Positions 37,245 through 49,390 of a stretch of 64,000 nucleotides of DNA are shown one piece after another. The DNA comes from Tanypteryx hageni (taxonomy: Eukaryota > Arthropoda > Insecta > Odonata > Petaluridae). Position 1 is the first letter of the stretch; each line of letters opens with the position of its first letter. A program made the position numbers and the translations under genes. Below the pieces are notes generated by a model. The model did no database searches, was not told where the DNA came from, and saw only the letters and a list, made by a program, of their open reading frames with translations. The stretch covers positions 135,709,681-135,773,680 of the forward strand of contig CM054116.1 of NCBI GenBank assembly GCA_028673005.1, written 5' to 3'.

Positions 37245-40091
37245 ATGGAACTGACCCGTCTCCGTTATCATCTCCGTAGACACATTACCCTCATCTGCCA
37301 GATTGAATTCCTCAACTCCTGCCTTGCACTTGGACTCACCCCCAAATGCCTCACCATCAGAATTCCTCTTTCAGGTCTTCCTCCCCCTATACGCGCTTCC
37401 CTAGCCCTCACGTATCACCTCGCCTCTATCCACATTATCCGTTCCACCATACACCATTATACCACCCTCTCTAACTCCCACTTCGCTAATTGTAAATCTC
37501 TCGTTCTTTATCTTCGTCATTCTTCGCAATCCATATCCGACCTTCGTGCCGCTTTCCTTCAAGCGGCTAATGATATCACCGCACATCGCAACAGACTTCT
37601 CCGTAAACTCTCTCTGCTTTGCGTCCGGCACCTCAAACTTGGTCTTCCCCTTCCATTCATAACAGCTGGCGAGGTCAACAAACCACCTCCTTCCCCGCCA
37701 CTCATCGGTCAAACTCCCTGTCTTGCGGACCTCCTGGGATTCCCAACGCCACCATCACTTCATATCCTGAAAAAGACCCACACTTTCCTAACCCGCAAAC
37801 CTTTGAAGCGCTCATATTTTTCGCACACTCCTGCCACCACCTCTTCATCTTGCCAACCAGATGAAGTCTTGAACCTTTCCTCCCACGTACTTACCCCTGC
37901 CGAGAATGAACTCCTCTCACGCGGCCTTTCCTTTTGTCCCACCACCAAATTTGATCATTTTCGCCTCCTTGCCGACGTCCAGTCCTTTGCCCGCACACTA
38001 CGTCTAAAAACTAACCCTCCCAAAGAAGACTCTCTCACCTCTGCCAACCCAAAACTCCCTCCCGGCCTCCCACCTACCTTTTCCATCTTCAAACCTCCTT
38101 CCCAATACATTCCACCCACCCTTCCTTCCCTACACCCGGTCGAACAATACCTCAATTATATCCTTTCCAGAATCTCCCAACCTAACTTTTCCGATCTTAT
38201 CGACCATACAGATAATCTTACCAGACGTGAAAGGCATGCCATTTCCACACTCAAACATCTTGACCATATCATCATCCTCCCTGCCGACAAGGGCACCACC
38301 ACGGTTGTGATGGATCGCGCCAAATATAACGAGGAAGCCGAGCGCCAACTTTCTGACGAAACCTCTTAACATCACCTTACTTCCAACCCCACAGACCACC
38401 ACTCCTACCAAATTTCGTCCTATCTTCATTCCTCAGGCAAACAGGAAGGCCTTTCCGATTCCGCCATTGCTCTAATGATCCCCAACAAACCCCGCACACC
38501 CACATTCTACCTTCTCCCTAAAATCCATAAACCCAACATCCCCGGCCGCCCGATTGTTGCCAGCTTTAATTCCCCTACAGAACGCATCTCCGCCTTCGTT
38601 GACTCCCACCTACAACCTCTCATTCGTCAATTCCCTTCCTTCATCCAAGACACTAACCACTTTCTCAAACGTCTCAAACACCTCCCCTTTCCTCTCCCAC
38701 CCAATACCATTTTGGCCACTATCGATGTCTGTTCCCTCTACACAAACATCCCCCACGATGATGGACTCTCTGCCCTTAGTAAACTCCTGGACTCAAGACC
38801 ACCCGACGCAAGACCTTCCTCCCATTTCTTATTAGACTTGGCAGCAATGGTGCTCAAATTGAACAACTTCTCTTTCGATGGTCGTCACTACCTTCAAATT
38901 AGAGGCACTGCGATGGGCACCCGAATGGCGCCTTCATACGCCAATTGCTACCTTGGAGAATGGGAAAGACTCTTCCTCAACGTTCCACTCAGACCACTTT
39001 TGTGGCTGAGATACATCGACGATGTCTTCCTCATTTGGACGCATGGACCTGACTCTCTCCTTTCCTTTCTCTCGCGTCTCTCCTCCCATCCTTCACTGTC
39101 CTTCACCCACCAATCCTCTACCTCCCACATCACATTCCTGGATGTCGATCTTTACCTTCAAGACAGCCAAATCCGCACCTGTGTTCACATCAAACCCACC
39201 AACAGCCTCCAATACCTCCACTTTGATAGCTGCCATCCCCTTCATACCAAAACCTCTATCCCCTATGCCCTTGCTCGTCGAGGATGGAGGCTTTGTTCCG
39301 ATAGAGCATCCCTTCTAGAGTATTACTCTGTCCTCGAGGATGCTCTTCTCAAACGTGGTTACCCTCCAGTCTTGGTCCGCGAACAGATCCATAGGGCGAT
39401 GACGCCTACCCACATTGGATCTCATCCTCACACACCCACTATTCCTGCATCTACCCCTCCACTCACTCTTACGACACTTTTCCATCCTGGTATCCACGAA
39501 GCTCTCAAAACAATCCTTCATGCTGCCCACCCAATTCTTACCTCTTCCTCCCATCAGTCCCTCTTTATCAACCTTTTTGCCAATCCTCCGCTCCTCTCCT
39601 TCCGCCGGCCCCCAAATTTGGGAAATATCTTGTGGAGGAAGGATCTTCCCACTTCTACCACGCTTCTTGCAATAGGTTCCCACCCCTGCGGAAAACCTCA
39701 CTGCCTCACTTGCCCTATCCACCTACCATCATCTTCTTTCTCGAGTCCCTCCACCAACATCACCTACCCCATCACCTCCAGAAGCAACTGCACCACCCGT
39801 AACGTCATTTACCTCCTTACCTGCACCCTTTGTCCCGCGTTTTACGTAGGCCTCACCAGCAATCCGTTAAACATCCGAATGAACGGTCACCGGAATAGCG
39901 TTTCTCTCAGACGCCCCCTCCCAGTTGCATTACATGCTAATACCCACAATGTTCCCTTTAATAGTTGCTACAATGTTAGGATTATTCGCGCTTTACCCTA
40001 TGACACTCCTGCCCCCCTTCTCCGACACTGGGAACTAGCACATATCCATCTTCTCGACTCTTTCTCTCCGCCTGGCCTCAACCTCCGCTAA
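37245..40091 (+). pseudogene. Penelope-like RT plus GIY-YIG polyprotein, one internal stop
   Basis: The frame starts at CACCATGG and runs 948 sense codons plus a terminal TAA. It is broken only by TAA at codon 375 (38367-38369); the frame is open and unshifted on both sides. Codons 1-374 are the N-terminal region and end in the QLSDETS motif. The RT has YLLPKIHKP (about 422), motif A DVCSLYTNIP (about 494), motif B RGTAMGTRMAPSYAN (about 553) and motif C YIDD (590-593). A CGKPHCLTCP zinc-binding motif lies near 815. A GIY-YIG endonuclease follows: NVIYLLTC, AFYVGLTS, then R-x-x-GH (about 853-885), with the WE near 930. RT copies RNA and the endonuclease nicks the target. The first start codon after the stop is 38475. 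The copy is inactive unless the stop is read through. Confidence 0.9.
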
Positions 40092-40098
40092 CCCTATT

Positions 40099-42912
40099 CA
40101 TCATCATCATGCTTCTGTCCGAAGACAGGTTTTAACTGAATCGCTGCCTCCATTTCTCTCTTTCCCTAGAAGCCTCTTTTATACCTCTATAAGTATTATA
40201 TCCCTGCTTTATATTATCTAATATTCCTATTCTTTTTCTCCCTCTTCCTCTTCTTCCACTAATTTTTCCTTCTAAGATCGTCCTTTGTAAACACTGTCTT
40301 CTCAATATGTGCCCTATCCAATTTGCTTTTCTTTTCCTGATTGTTTTTATTAGCGTCCTTTCTTCTCCGACTATTTCTAATACCTCTTTGTTTCTCTTCC
40401 TCTCTGTCCATTTCACTTTCATCATTCTTCTCCATACCCACATCTCAAAACTTTCTAAATATTTTTCCTCCTTTCTCCTTACCGTCCACGTCTCTGCACC
40501 ATAAAGAGCTATGCTCCATATGTAGCATTTTGCTAATTTCTTCCTTGTTTCTAAATTTATTTTTTTGCTTGTGAGAAGCTCCTTCTTCTCGTTAAATGCT
40601 GCTTTTGCCATTGCAATCCTACTTCTGATGTCCTGTGTACTACTTCCATCCTGCGCTAAAATACTGCCAAGATATTTGAAACTACATACTTGTTCCAATT
40701 TTTGGCCATTTACCATTATATTTAATTCTTTATGTTCCTTTGAAACCACCATGACTTTCGTTTTTTCAGCATTGATCTTCATTCCATATTGTTGGCCAAC
40801 CTCCACTAGTCTGTCTGTCATCCTCTGAAGCTCTTTCTCGTCTTCTGCTATTAATCCCTGATCATCTGCATATTTAATGGTGGTAATACTTTCACCTCCT
40901 ATCTTAAATCCTTTCTCTTCCATCAACGCTTCTTCTGTTATTGTTTCTGCATAAATATTAAATATCGCTGGTGAAATAGGACATCCCTGCCTCACTCCCC
41001 TCCCTATTGAAGTACTTTCTGTTTCTTCTCCTTCAACCCTGACTCTAATCTTTTGATCATAGTAAAGGTTTTTAAGCAGTCTTTTATCTTTCTAATCTAT
41101 TCCAATTTTGTTTAAAATACCCAGCATTTTATCCCATTTCACTCGGTCAAAAGCTTTCTCCCAATCTACAAAACAAAAATACATACTTTTATTGACTTCT
41201 AGCGCTCTTTCTATCATCATCCTCATACATCCTACAGCATATCTAGTCCCTCTTCCTCTTCTGAAACCAAACTGATTATCTTGCAGCTCCTTTTCTATTT
41301 TACATTCAATTCTTTTGGTTACTATTCTAGTTAGAACTTTAGCTGTATGAGAAATTAAACTAATTGTTCTGTAATCCATACAACATTTTGCATTGTTCTT
41401 TTTCTCCAGTGGTACCATAACAACATCTAAAAAATCTTCAGACCATATGCCAGTATCATATACTTGGTTAAAAAATTTTGTTAGTTGCTTAACTGCTTTC
41501 GACCCCAAAACCTTAAGAATGTCCACGGGTATATCATCACTCCCAACAGCCTTCCTTCTTTTCATGTCATCAATTGCTCTTTTAACTTCAGACTCGAGAA
41601 TACTTGGTCCTAGCTGATTTTTTTCCACATCCTCTTTTTCATTTAATTCAATATTTCTTGGCTTTCCTTCCTTGTCATACAGCACCTCAATGTATTCTTT
41701 CCAAGCATTCTTTACATTGTCTGGCTCCGAGACTACTTTACCACTTTTGTTCATGATTCCTTTACGTCCTATCTTTCTTGCTTTTTTCTTGAATAGTTCC
41801 CTTGCTTTGCTATACATGAGGTCTGTTCTACAAATTCTTGCACATTCGACAATCTCCTCACATTTCTCATTTATCCACTGTTCTCTGGCTTTATCTGTTT
41901 TCCTTCTTAAAGCATTATTTAACTCCTTGTATTTTCTTTGGCCTTCTTCAGTGTTTTTGTTCTTCCACTTTCTCCGCTCTTCCATTTTTTGCAGCATGGC
42001 TGCTGTGATCCAGGGTTTTTTGATTCTTTCACCCGTTACCTTTCCTACCTTCTTTTCCATTACATCTTTAATGTTGCTATGGATGTATCTCCACTCCTCA
42101 TCTACATTCTTCCTATTTTCTTCAGCTCTCTCCCCCAACCTTTCCTCCAGCTCTATCATGATAGCCTCCTTGTTTTTAAGGAGTTCCTCTAAGTTCCATT
42201 TCTTGTTAACTCTTATGCTTCTCTTAATGCTCTTCTGTCTACATTGTGTATTTGCCACCAAAAGGTTGTGGTCGGAATCGATATCTGCCCCTGGTAATGT
42301 TTTCACATTTTTAATGCTATTTCTAAATCTTTCATTGACTAGGATGTAATCTATCTGGTATCGTATCTGGTCTCCTGGGCTTCTCCATGTGTAAAGTCTC
42401 CGCTGGTGATGCTTAAACCATGTATTAGTTACAATCAATCTATTTCTATGGCAGAATTCCACACGTTTATCCCCTCTTTCATTTCTCTTCCCTAGTCCAT
42501 ATTTTCCCACTATGTTATCTTTCTGTCCCCCTCCGACTACACTGTTCCAGTCTCCTATTACTATGGTAGTGATCCTTCCTTTTCCCTGCTCCTCCAATAT
42601 CTCCATAATCTGTTCATAGATTTCATCTACTTCGTCGTCGCCAGCATTAGTTGTTGGCATATACACTTGAATTATAAGCATTTCCACTGGCTCCATCTGA
42701 AGTTTTACGGCTATTAATCTATAATTAACTGTCACTACCTTGCTAATTCTTTCAGCTATCTCTTTTCTCATTATAATCCCCACTCCCCTTTCCTTTTTCT
42801 CTCCTCCCGAGTAAATAATCTTAAATTCGTCTGAATTTATCTCGCCTTCTCCTTCCCACCGAACTTCACTAAGACCTACTATACCTACATTATTCCTTCT
42901 CATTTCCCTTTT
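40099..42912 (-). mobile_element. RTE-like LINE, 5'-truncated, with 10-bp target duplication
   Basis: Flanking direct repeats taaccctatt lie at 40089-40098 and 42913-42922. The 3' end (low coordinates) is a (TGA)n tail on the minus strand, seen as catcatcatcat. The 5' end begins just before the ATG at 42903, inside the endonuclease domain, so the copy is 5'-truncated. The element landed exactly at the stop codon of the Penelope reading frame, in the opposite orientation. Confidence 0.88.
40132..42903 (-). pseudogene. RTE-like LINE endonuclease/reverse transcriptase, one internal stop
   Basis: The frame has 924 codons including two stops. The only internal stop is TAG at 41092-41094 (codon 604), in GID*KDKRLLKNLYYD. 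The second LINE in this window has Trp at the matching site (IGWKDRR), so a TGG-to-TAG change is likely. The N-terminal part is an AP-type endonuclease (GLSEVRW, VIGDWNS, IDYILVNERF, SDHNLL). The RT has motif A CFVDWEKAFDRV, motif B RQGCPISPAIFNIY and motif C YADD. The C-terminus has the WIGHILRR...GRRGRGRKR motif. The start of the endonuclease is missing. The domain set fits the RTE-like group. Confidence 0.88.
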
Positions 42913-42922
42913 TAACCCTATT

Positions 42923-43265
42923 AGCCCCCTTACAATGTTTCCTTGTTACTTTGTAACTATTCGGACTCTACCTCATCACACTCCCTCTTTATTGGCTATC
43001 CACCCCTCCTACTCCCCACCTCCTCCAATCATCAGCCTTCCCACATCACCCTGTCATTCCCCGCCCAGTGTGTCACTTTACGTTACTCTTTCGCTGAAGA
43101 AGGGCTTAGGCCCGATAAGCTTGCGTGTGTTTTTGTGTTCGTGTGTTTTACGTGTCTCTTCGACGCCCCCAGCAGCCTGCCAGATTGGTCCTCAACTTGG
43201 TGAGTGTCCGCTGGGCTTCCCTCAACACCTTGTTGCCACCCTCATCACTACCTTTTCTTTTCCTT

Positions 43266-43301
<36 letters not shown>

Positions 43302-43597
43302 AAGGAAAAGAAAGGTAGTGATGAGGGTGGCAACAAAGTGTTGAAGGAAGCCCAGAGGACACTTACCTAGTTGAGGATCAAGTTGGCAGGCTGCTGGGGG
43401 CATCGAAGAGACACGTACAAAACACGCACACAAAAACACAAAAGCTTTTCGGGCATATGCCATTCATCAGCAATCAGAGAGAGTAACTGAAGGTGGCACA
43501 CTATGCAGGGAATGGCAGGGTGATATGAGAAGGTTGATGATTGGAGGAGACAGGGAGTGGGAAGGGTGGATAGCCAATCAGGAGGGAGTGTGGTAAG

Positions 43598-43610
<13 letters not shown>
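42923..43610. repeat. Penelope 3' region followed by an inverted second copy
   Basis: The plus-strand 3' region and terminal repeat (42923-43269) meet a short TA run (43270-43295) and then an inverted, more diverged copy of the same sequence (43296-43610). Matched landmarks are the ctgaagaagggc region, the gtgtctcttcgacgc region and the ctttagt end. The result is a palindrome of about 300-bp arms. It reflects either tail-to-tail insertion of two Penelope elements or a rearranged tandem copy. Confidence 0.75.

Positions 43611-43664
<54 letters not shown>
43600..43664. repeat. (TG)n/(TA)n microsatellite
   Basis: A tgtgtgtgtg run passes into about 24 TA units, at the far side of the inverted Penelope copy. 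It gives an artefactual Tyr-Ile frame. Confidence 0.9.
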
Positions 43665-43668
<4 letters not shown>

Positions 43669-43689
43669 GAGAATTAGCTAACAATTGAT

Positions 43690-44885
43690 AGATGTTGCCA
43701 CCTGGAAATCTAGCCCATGCATTACTTTATACTAGGGAAAACCGTATTAGTAAAAAAAAATCTCGTTCATTTTGCAATACACATTATTTTTGCTTCAGTA
43801 ACTGCAAATTCCTACTCATAGGAGCGTCATAGTAAAATAATAAACAGTAATCAAAAAGATAAATAAAGAAAATATTAAAATTTTATGGAACCATTATACT
43901 AAATTATTATAATTTTTCCTGGTAATAAAAATTACTCTTTGTTAACAGTTAATCTTTTTAAGAAATTGCCTTCAAATTGAAAAAATTAATATAAGACATT
44001 GCATTTTGGGGAAAATTTTATTACAATTTAGCAACTGAGTGAAGGAGATAATCCTAAATTATCAAGAAAAGCATAAATCTTAATGAAAAGCTTAAAGTGA
44101 TTCACTGCCTTGAAAAAGGTCTATGTCAGAGCAATATTGTATGTAAGCTTAATTTCACAACTTTTACAATTTATACATTTCTGTTAGAAAACACAAAATA
44201 AAAAGTTCTATTGAATCAGCCACTGCAGTAACTATGATGAAAATCACTCAATCGTGTAGTAATTTGTTTGAAAAAATGGAGGAATTGCTAGTGTTTTGGG
44301 TTGATTTAAATGTTGTGATGAATGAATTCCTCTCAGTCAAGCAGTCATTCACAATGGAGCCCTTTAAATTTTTGAATGTTTAAAGCAAGAGTAGTAGTAT
44401 GTAGATGTAGTAGGATGGCGTTTCTTCTGAAACATTTAACACTTGTTCTTGCTAGCAGGAACATACCTTGAAGATATGGTGCCTATGGCAAAATTTTAGG
44501 AAACACCTAAGTTGTGTAGAGTATTATTTCCCCTGTATTTTCATAGAGTATTTTAGCATTCTCTTAAATATAATTTCAGCATTTGAGTATTAAGTAGGGC
44601 CCTGCAAATCTCAAACTATGGAATGAATCAAATCTCGAATTGAATCATCGTAAAGTATTCGAATCTTGAATTAAATCTTGAGTCAGGCAGTTTTTTTTTA
44701 CATTTAAGTCTCTCTAGGCTGAAGTGTTTTATTTCTAATGACTCTTTGGTTAGTCATCCAGTATTTGTTTTCTGTTTTGAGTCAAGAATCTTAAAAACAC
44801 ACCAAAAACAGTCATCTAGAAACAATACACAACATAATTAATCCTCAGGGTGGCGGGATGAAAAAATGTATTAGGTTTTGTGATC
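43690..44885. other. AT-rich intronic sequence, nothing recognised
   Basis: No ORF, repeat or motif of note between the Penelope cluster and the older LINE fragments. Confidence 0.4.
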
Positions 44886-44888
44886 TAA

Positions 44889-45150
44889 TCATCATCATCA
44901 TCATAGGTAGTATGTCAGTAGACAGGTCCGTGATCATTCATGGTTAAACCTGGTTCTCCATATACTCCTATTTTCAGCTGTCCTATTCACATCCTAACTC
45001 TCTTTCCATTTTAAATCATCTATCAGCAGAAAATTTTCCTACCTCTTTCCCTTTTTCCATCTAGTTTTCCTTCTAACACATCTTGAATCATTCTCTCTCT
45101 CCTCAGGTAATGTCCAAACCAGTTTGCCTTCCTCTTTCTAATAGTCTGCA
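44889..45150 (-). mobile_element. LINE 3'-end fragment (RTE-like, second family)
   Basis: Begins with catcatcatcatcat, the minus-strand (TGA)n tail, and continues with gtagacaggtccgtgatcat. It then continues into sequence matching the 3' coding end of the neighbouring copy at 45405 (ctttttccatctagttttcc, then tctctcctcaggtaatgtcc). It is severely 5'-truncated. Confidence 0.7.
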
Positions 45151-45404
45151 TAATAGAATGGAATAGAATAGAAAAGAATAGAATTTTTTATTCCTTGTAT
45201 TATGGCAGCCTTGCTTTCTATATCTATACTAAATATCTTGATCTTGTTATTTTATGTTGAACGCCATCTTCATCCAAAATTCCGTTGAAATCGGATGGGC
45301 CAATTCCTTCCAAATTCATAATTACCAAAACATTTAACTTTGTGGCATCCCTGCAGAGTCGATCCTGTCCAAATATGTCATTTTGGTCATTAATATATGT
45401 GCAT

Positions 45405-46970
45405 ATTCATCATCGTCATAGGTAGTCTGTCCGTAGACAGGTCCATGATTATTCATGGTTAAACCTGGTTCTCCATATATGTACTCCTATTTTCTGCTGT
45501 CTTCCTCATATCTTGATAACTCTCTTTCCCTTTCAAACCTTCTACCAGCTGAAACCCTTTTCCTACCTCTTTCCATTTTTCTATCTAGTTTTCCTTCTAA
45601 CACGTCTTTAATCATACTCTCTCTCCTCAGGTAATGTCCAACCCAGTTTGCCTTCCTCTTTCTAATAGTTTTTATAATCAATCGCTTCTCTCCTACTCTT
45701 TATAGTACTTCAACGTTTTTCACCCTATCTGTCCATTTTATCTTCAGCATTCTCCTCCAAGTCCACATTTCAAAGCTTTCCAAGTATTTGATGTCATTTT
45801 TCATTAGCGTCCAGGTTTCTGCCCTGTACAAAGCTCTACTCCATACATAGCATTTTATGAACTACTTGTGGATATCTTCCCTTATGTTCCCCGTAAGTAG
45901 GTGTTTCTTTCTTCTGAAAGCCGCTTTTGCTTTTCCTATTCTAGTCCTGATCTCATCCGTACATTTTGCTTCTCTTGTTATGATGCTTCCAAGGTATTTA
46001 TAGTCTGAAACTTGTTCTAAAGGCTTTTCTCCAATACTTATGTTCAGATTTTCTTCTTTGCCCGATATTCGGATGACCTTGGATTTTTCTGTATTTATTC
46101 CATACTGTATTTTCTACCTGTTATTACTAGTCTATTTATCATTTTCTGGAGTTCCTCTTCCTTTCTTGCTAGAAGTACTTGATCATCTGCGTATTTTACT
46201 GTTCTTATAATCCTTCCTCTAATTTTGAAATCTCCTGTGCCTTCTGATGCTTCTTGCATTAGACTTTCTCCATATATATTGATTAGGGTTGGCGATAGGC
46301 AGCAGCCGTCTTACTCCTTTACCGATATTTACTCTGCAGGTGTCCACATTCTTCAACCTGACCTTTACAACTTGATTTACATCTAGATTGCTGTTCAGTC
46401 TCCTGTCTTTCCAGCCTATACCTATACTCTTTAATATCTTCATCAACATTACCCAATTTACTCTATCAAAGGCCTTCTGCCAGTCTACAAAACATACACA
46501 GATATCTTGACTGTACTCTATTGCCCTTTCTGATATGATTCTAACTACCCCTATACCATCTCTAGTTCCTCGTCCTTTTTTGAAACCGAATTGATCTTTC
46601 CCTAGCATTTCATCTGCCTTTTCCTACAACCCTTTATTAAGAATCTTCGTGATGATCTTCTAATTGTGTGAAAGAAGGCTTATTGTTCTGTAGTCTTTAC
46701 ACTGCATTTCCTATGGCTTCTTCTTTAGAGGGATTATTGTTACTTCTAGGAAATTCCAAGAACACTCTCCCCTGATGTAAATCATATTAATTAATTTTGT
46801 TATCGCTTTTAGTCCTTCTGATCCCATGACTTTAAGTACCTCAGCCGATATTCCATCGCTGCCTGTGACTTTCCCTTTCTTTAGTTCCACTATCATTTTT
46901 TATACGTTGCTCTCCATAATACTTGGTCCTAAGTTGTCTTCTTCAATGTTTTCCTCACCAGTACCTTATA
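45405..46970 (-). pseudogene. Degraded RTE-like LINE, 3' half
   Basis: Minus-strand fragments in several frames: KGKVTGSDGISAEVLKVMG (46711-46896); QFGFKKGRGTRDGIG, CFVDWQKAFDRVNW and IGWKDRR (46219-46608); and RKANWVGHYLRRESM, then GKLDRKMERGRKR (45487-45681). Order and motifs match the complete RT of the 40099-42912 LINE, but sequence similarity is limited, so it is a different, older family. Several frameshifts and stops make it clearly dead. The 3' tail is at about 45405-45420. Confidence 0.8.
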
Positions 46971-47458
46971 TTTAGAATATTACACTATGATGGTTAAAAT
47001 TAGACCAATTATGTAATAAAAATATATCAAACTTTCATTTGTTGATATATCATCTACCAATTCAAAATTTATGAACCATTATTTGCGATATCAAATCTTT
47101 AAATCCGATTCGAATTTGAATTGAATCTAGAAGCTTCAGAGAGCCCAATTATTAAGTTAATATTTTTTATTAGAAAATACATTTTTGGAACACTTTGAGA
47201 GAAGGTTAGATGCCATTTGCAGTCAGCATCTATGAAAAATTCCGCCTTTGCCATAATCTTGTTATGCCACTGCTGGTTGGTTTCAAAGTTTTACGCTCTG
47301 CTCAAATATTCATAATATTTGTTAATCTGGTAAATCAGCAAGTGCTTTAGCATTGTATGTGTTATTTTTATTAGTAATAATAATTAATATATATTAGTAT
47401 TAATAAACTAACATTTTCAATACTATTCATGTATGTATATATATCAGTGTATATATAT

Positions 47459-47672
47459 ATCAGTGTGTCACTCTCATTTACTCTACTGCTGAAGAAGGGC
47501 ATAGGCCTGATAAGCTTGCGTGTTTTTTGTTTTTGTGTTCGTGTGTTCAACGTGTCTCTTCGACACCCCCAGCAGCCTGCCAACTTGGTCTCCAACTTGG
47601 TAAGTGTCCGCTGGGCTTCCTTCAACACCTTGTTGCCACCCTTATCACAACCTTTTCATTTCCTTAAGTCTA
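47459..47672 (+). repeat. Solo Penelope terminal-repeat fragment
   Basis: Carries ctgaagaagggcataggcct, gtgtctcttcgacaccccca and ccaacttggtaagtgtccgc, then ends at cctttaagt-like sequence and a TA run. It is the same orientation as the 37.0-43.3 kb element and more diverged. It derives from an older or 5'-truncated insertion. Confidence 0.75.
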
Positions 47673-47914
47673 TATATATGTATATATATATACACATAAT
47701 GGTATGCTATCTTGAACTGATCCCTATTAAGTACTACATCATAAACTGTTTGTTTAGTGCAAATATGGTTAGGACAAAGATGTTTTGGAATGCATCAATT
47801 GTGCTAAACAAGGCATGACTGTATGACGCATGGTTAAAATTTTAGCTGGACTTTATTTTGCTTAAATTCTTAAAGTTAATTCAGAAAGAATGTCACTGTC
47901 ACTTTTTAAAATCC

Positions 47915-48460
47915 CTATTTTAAAGAAACAGATTGATGCTGACACCATAGCAGCACTGGGTCTTGAACTTGGTTATTCGGCTTGGATGTCTTTCTTCTCA
48001 AGTGCTCTTTCATTGGTCCAAAGATTTGAAATTCACTGGTTGACAAATCAGCATTCATCATGAAAAATATGCAACACCAATTTGGTTGTATGAGAAGAAA
48101 ACACACAACTTAGGACAAAATACCTGTCCACTTCTTTCTTAAAACTGTCTTAAACAAGTTCTTCGGCACATGACAGTAATTATCAGCATTAATTATGCTA
48201 TATACCAGAATAACACCTTGAGCATTCCAAAACACTGACATTGTCCCCTTGCTTGCTAAAGTTTTTCAGTATAAATGAAGTATGTTTCCACTCCATGCTG
48301 GAATGATTGCTTTCTGAGCTAAAATGATGAGAACATACTTCATCACAGGTTAAAATACAGTTAAGAAAGTCACCTCCATCCTTATGAAACTGGCAATTTA
48401 GTGCTATGGAGATTACAGCTTGTGTCACCTTCTGCTCTACCTTAAGCATCCATGTTACAC
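47915..48460 (-). pseudogene. Mariner transposase remnant
   Basis: One frame (48198-48449) reads MLKVEQKVTQ, then FLNCILTCDEVCSHHFSSES and SSMEWKHTS, which is the region around the first catalytic Asp (TCDE, WKH) of mariner transposases. A second frame (47915-48106) reads STSEFQIFGPMKEHLRRK, matching the C-terminal APSDFHLFGPLK-type region. The intervening catalytic segment is scrambled. It is an old, inactive copy oriented on the minus strand. Confidence 0.7.
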
Positions 48461-49385
48461 GTCACATAATAACTTTGTCGATTTTCAGTTTAAGATGAGT
48501 TATGGTTAAAATTCATATTACACTTATGTTCAATCTTGATGATATTTCATACCCTGATAATGTTTTTTTGCTCCATATGAGCTTATAAAACTCATGCAAT
48601 TTTCAGCTTGTTAGCAGTGGAAGCTTGCACGAGATGAACACTGAATATCAGTGTTTATTATTATTAATTATGAAGCCTTAAATGAACATCATGCCCTTTG
48701 ATGACAATGCACTGTTCTATAAAATTAGAAACACAAATAGATGGCAATATGGTTGATATGGAGTGGAACAAATGTTGCTCATGCAGCCATAGGGCAGTGG
48801 CATCATCACTCTCTATACTCTCTTCACCATTATTCTCACAGTCCCCATCAAACTACAACTAGTTATGCTATTTCATTCAATCATTGAAACGGTTTGTTAC
48901 AAAGTTTTGTTTGAAAAAAAAAACAAAATTTTAAATGTATTTTAAAAATTTAATACATACTGTATTAACTGAAATATGAATTGTAAGTTTGCAACAAAAA
49001 TTTTCAGTGGATACAATTGTATTATCTTGTTTCATTTGTTTAAAAAGCAATGATTAAATGCTTACCAATACTTTGTATGGCTCTACAGCAACTCATCACA
49101 TATCAATTCATTGCAAATTGGAAGGTGAGATTCCATGACTGGTGTACAGCAGGGAGAAGCACTTTTTCACAACAAAACTTTTCTCTATATTTTGATAATA
49201 CCAGGATGAATTGCAATTCATCAATCAATCAATCAATCAATCCATAATGAATTGACCATGATGTATTAATGGTATACTAGAATTTAAGAGGATCCTCGAT
49301 TTTTGCAACCAGAAATTTGGAAAAAACTTCATCATGGATTCCGGTAAATACTGTACTTGCTTATATATTTCACTCCTCACATTAG
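48461..49385. other. AT-rich sequence with a short (TCAA)n tract
   Basis: No gene recognised. A run of atcaatcaatcaatca occurs at about 49219-49243. The high-coordinate part nearest the mariner fragment may be its diverged N-terminal sequence. Confidence 0.4.
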
Positions 49386-49390
49386 GCTTA

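Larger units (their letters stand above)
37025..43269 (+). mobile_element. Penelope-like retroelement (GIY-YIG type), interrupted by a LINE
   Basis: The element has a terminal repeat of about 133 bp at 37025-37157 that recurs directly at 43137-43269. Both copies contain gtgtctcttcgacgcccccagcag-type sequence and end before a TA run. The body holds one RT/GIY-YIG reading frame (37245-40091), then an RTE-like LINE inserted at 40099-42912, then the element's 3' region (42923-43136). Terminal repeats in direct orientation are typical of Penelope-like elements (pLTRs). A third, solo-type repeat fragment lies at about 47459-47672. Confidence 0.85.

Noticed and set aside
41393..42349. Plus-strand frames of 74-225 codons (for example 41672-42349)
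   Set aside because: Antisense shadows of the LINE endonuclease/RT frame.
42935..43297. Plus-strand frame of 120 codons after the LINE
   Set aside because: It is the translated 3' region and terminal repeat of the Penelope-like element, not a separate gene.
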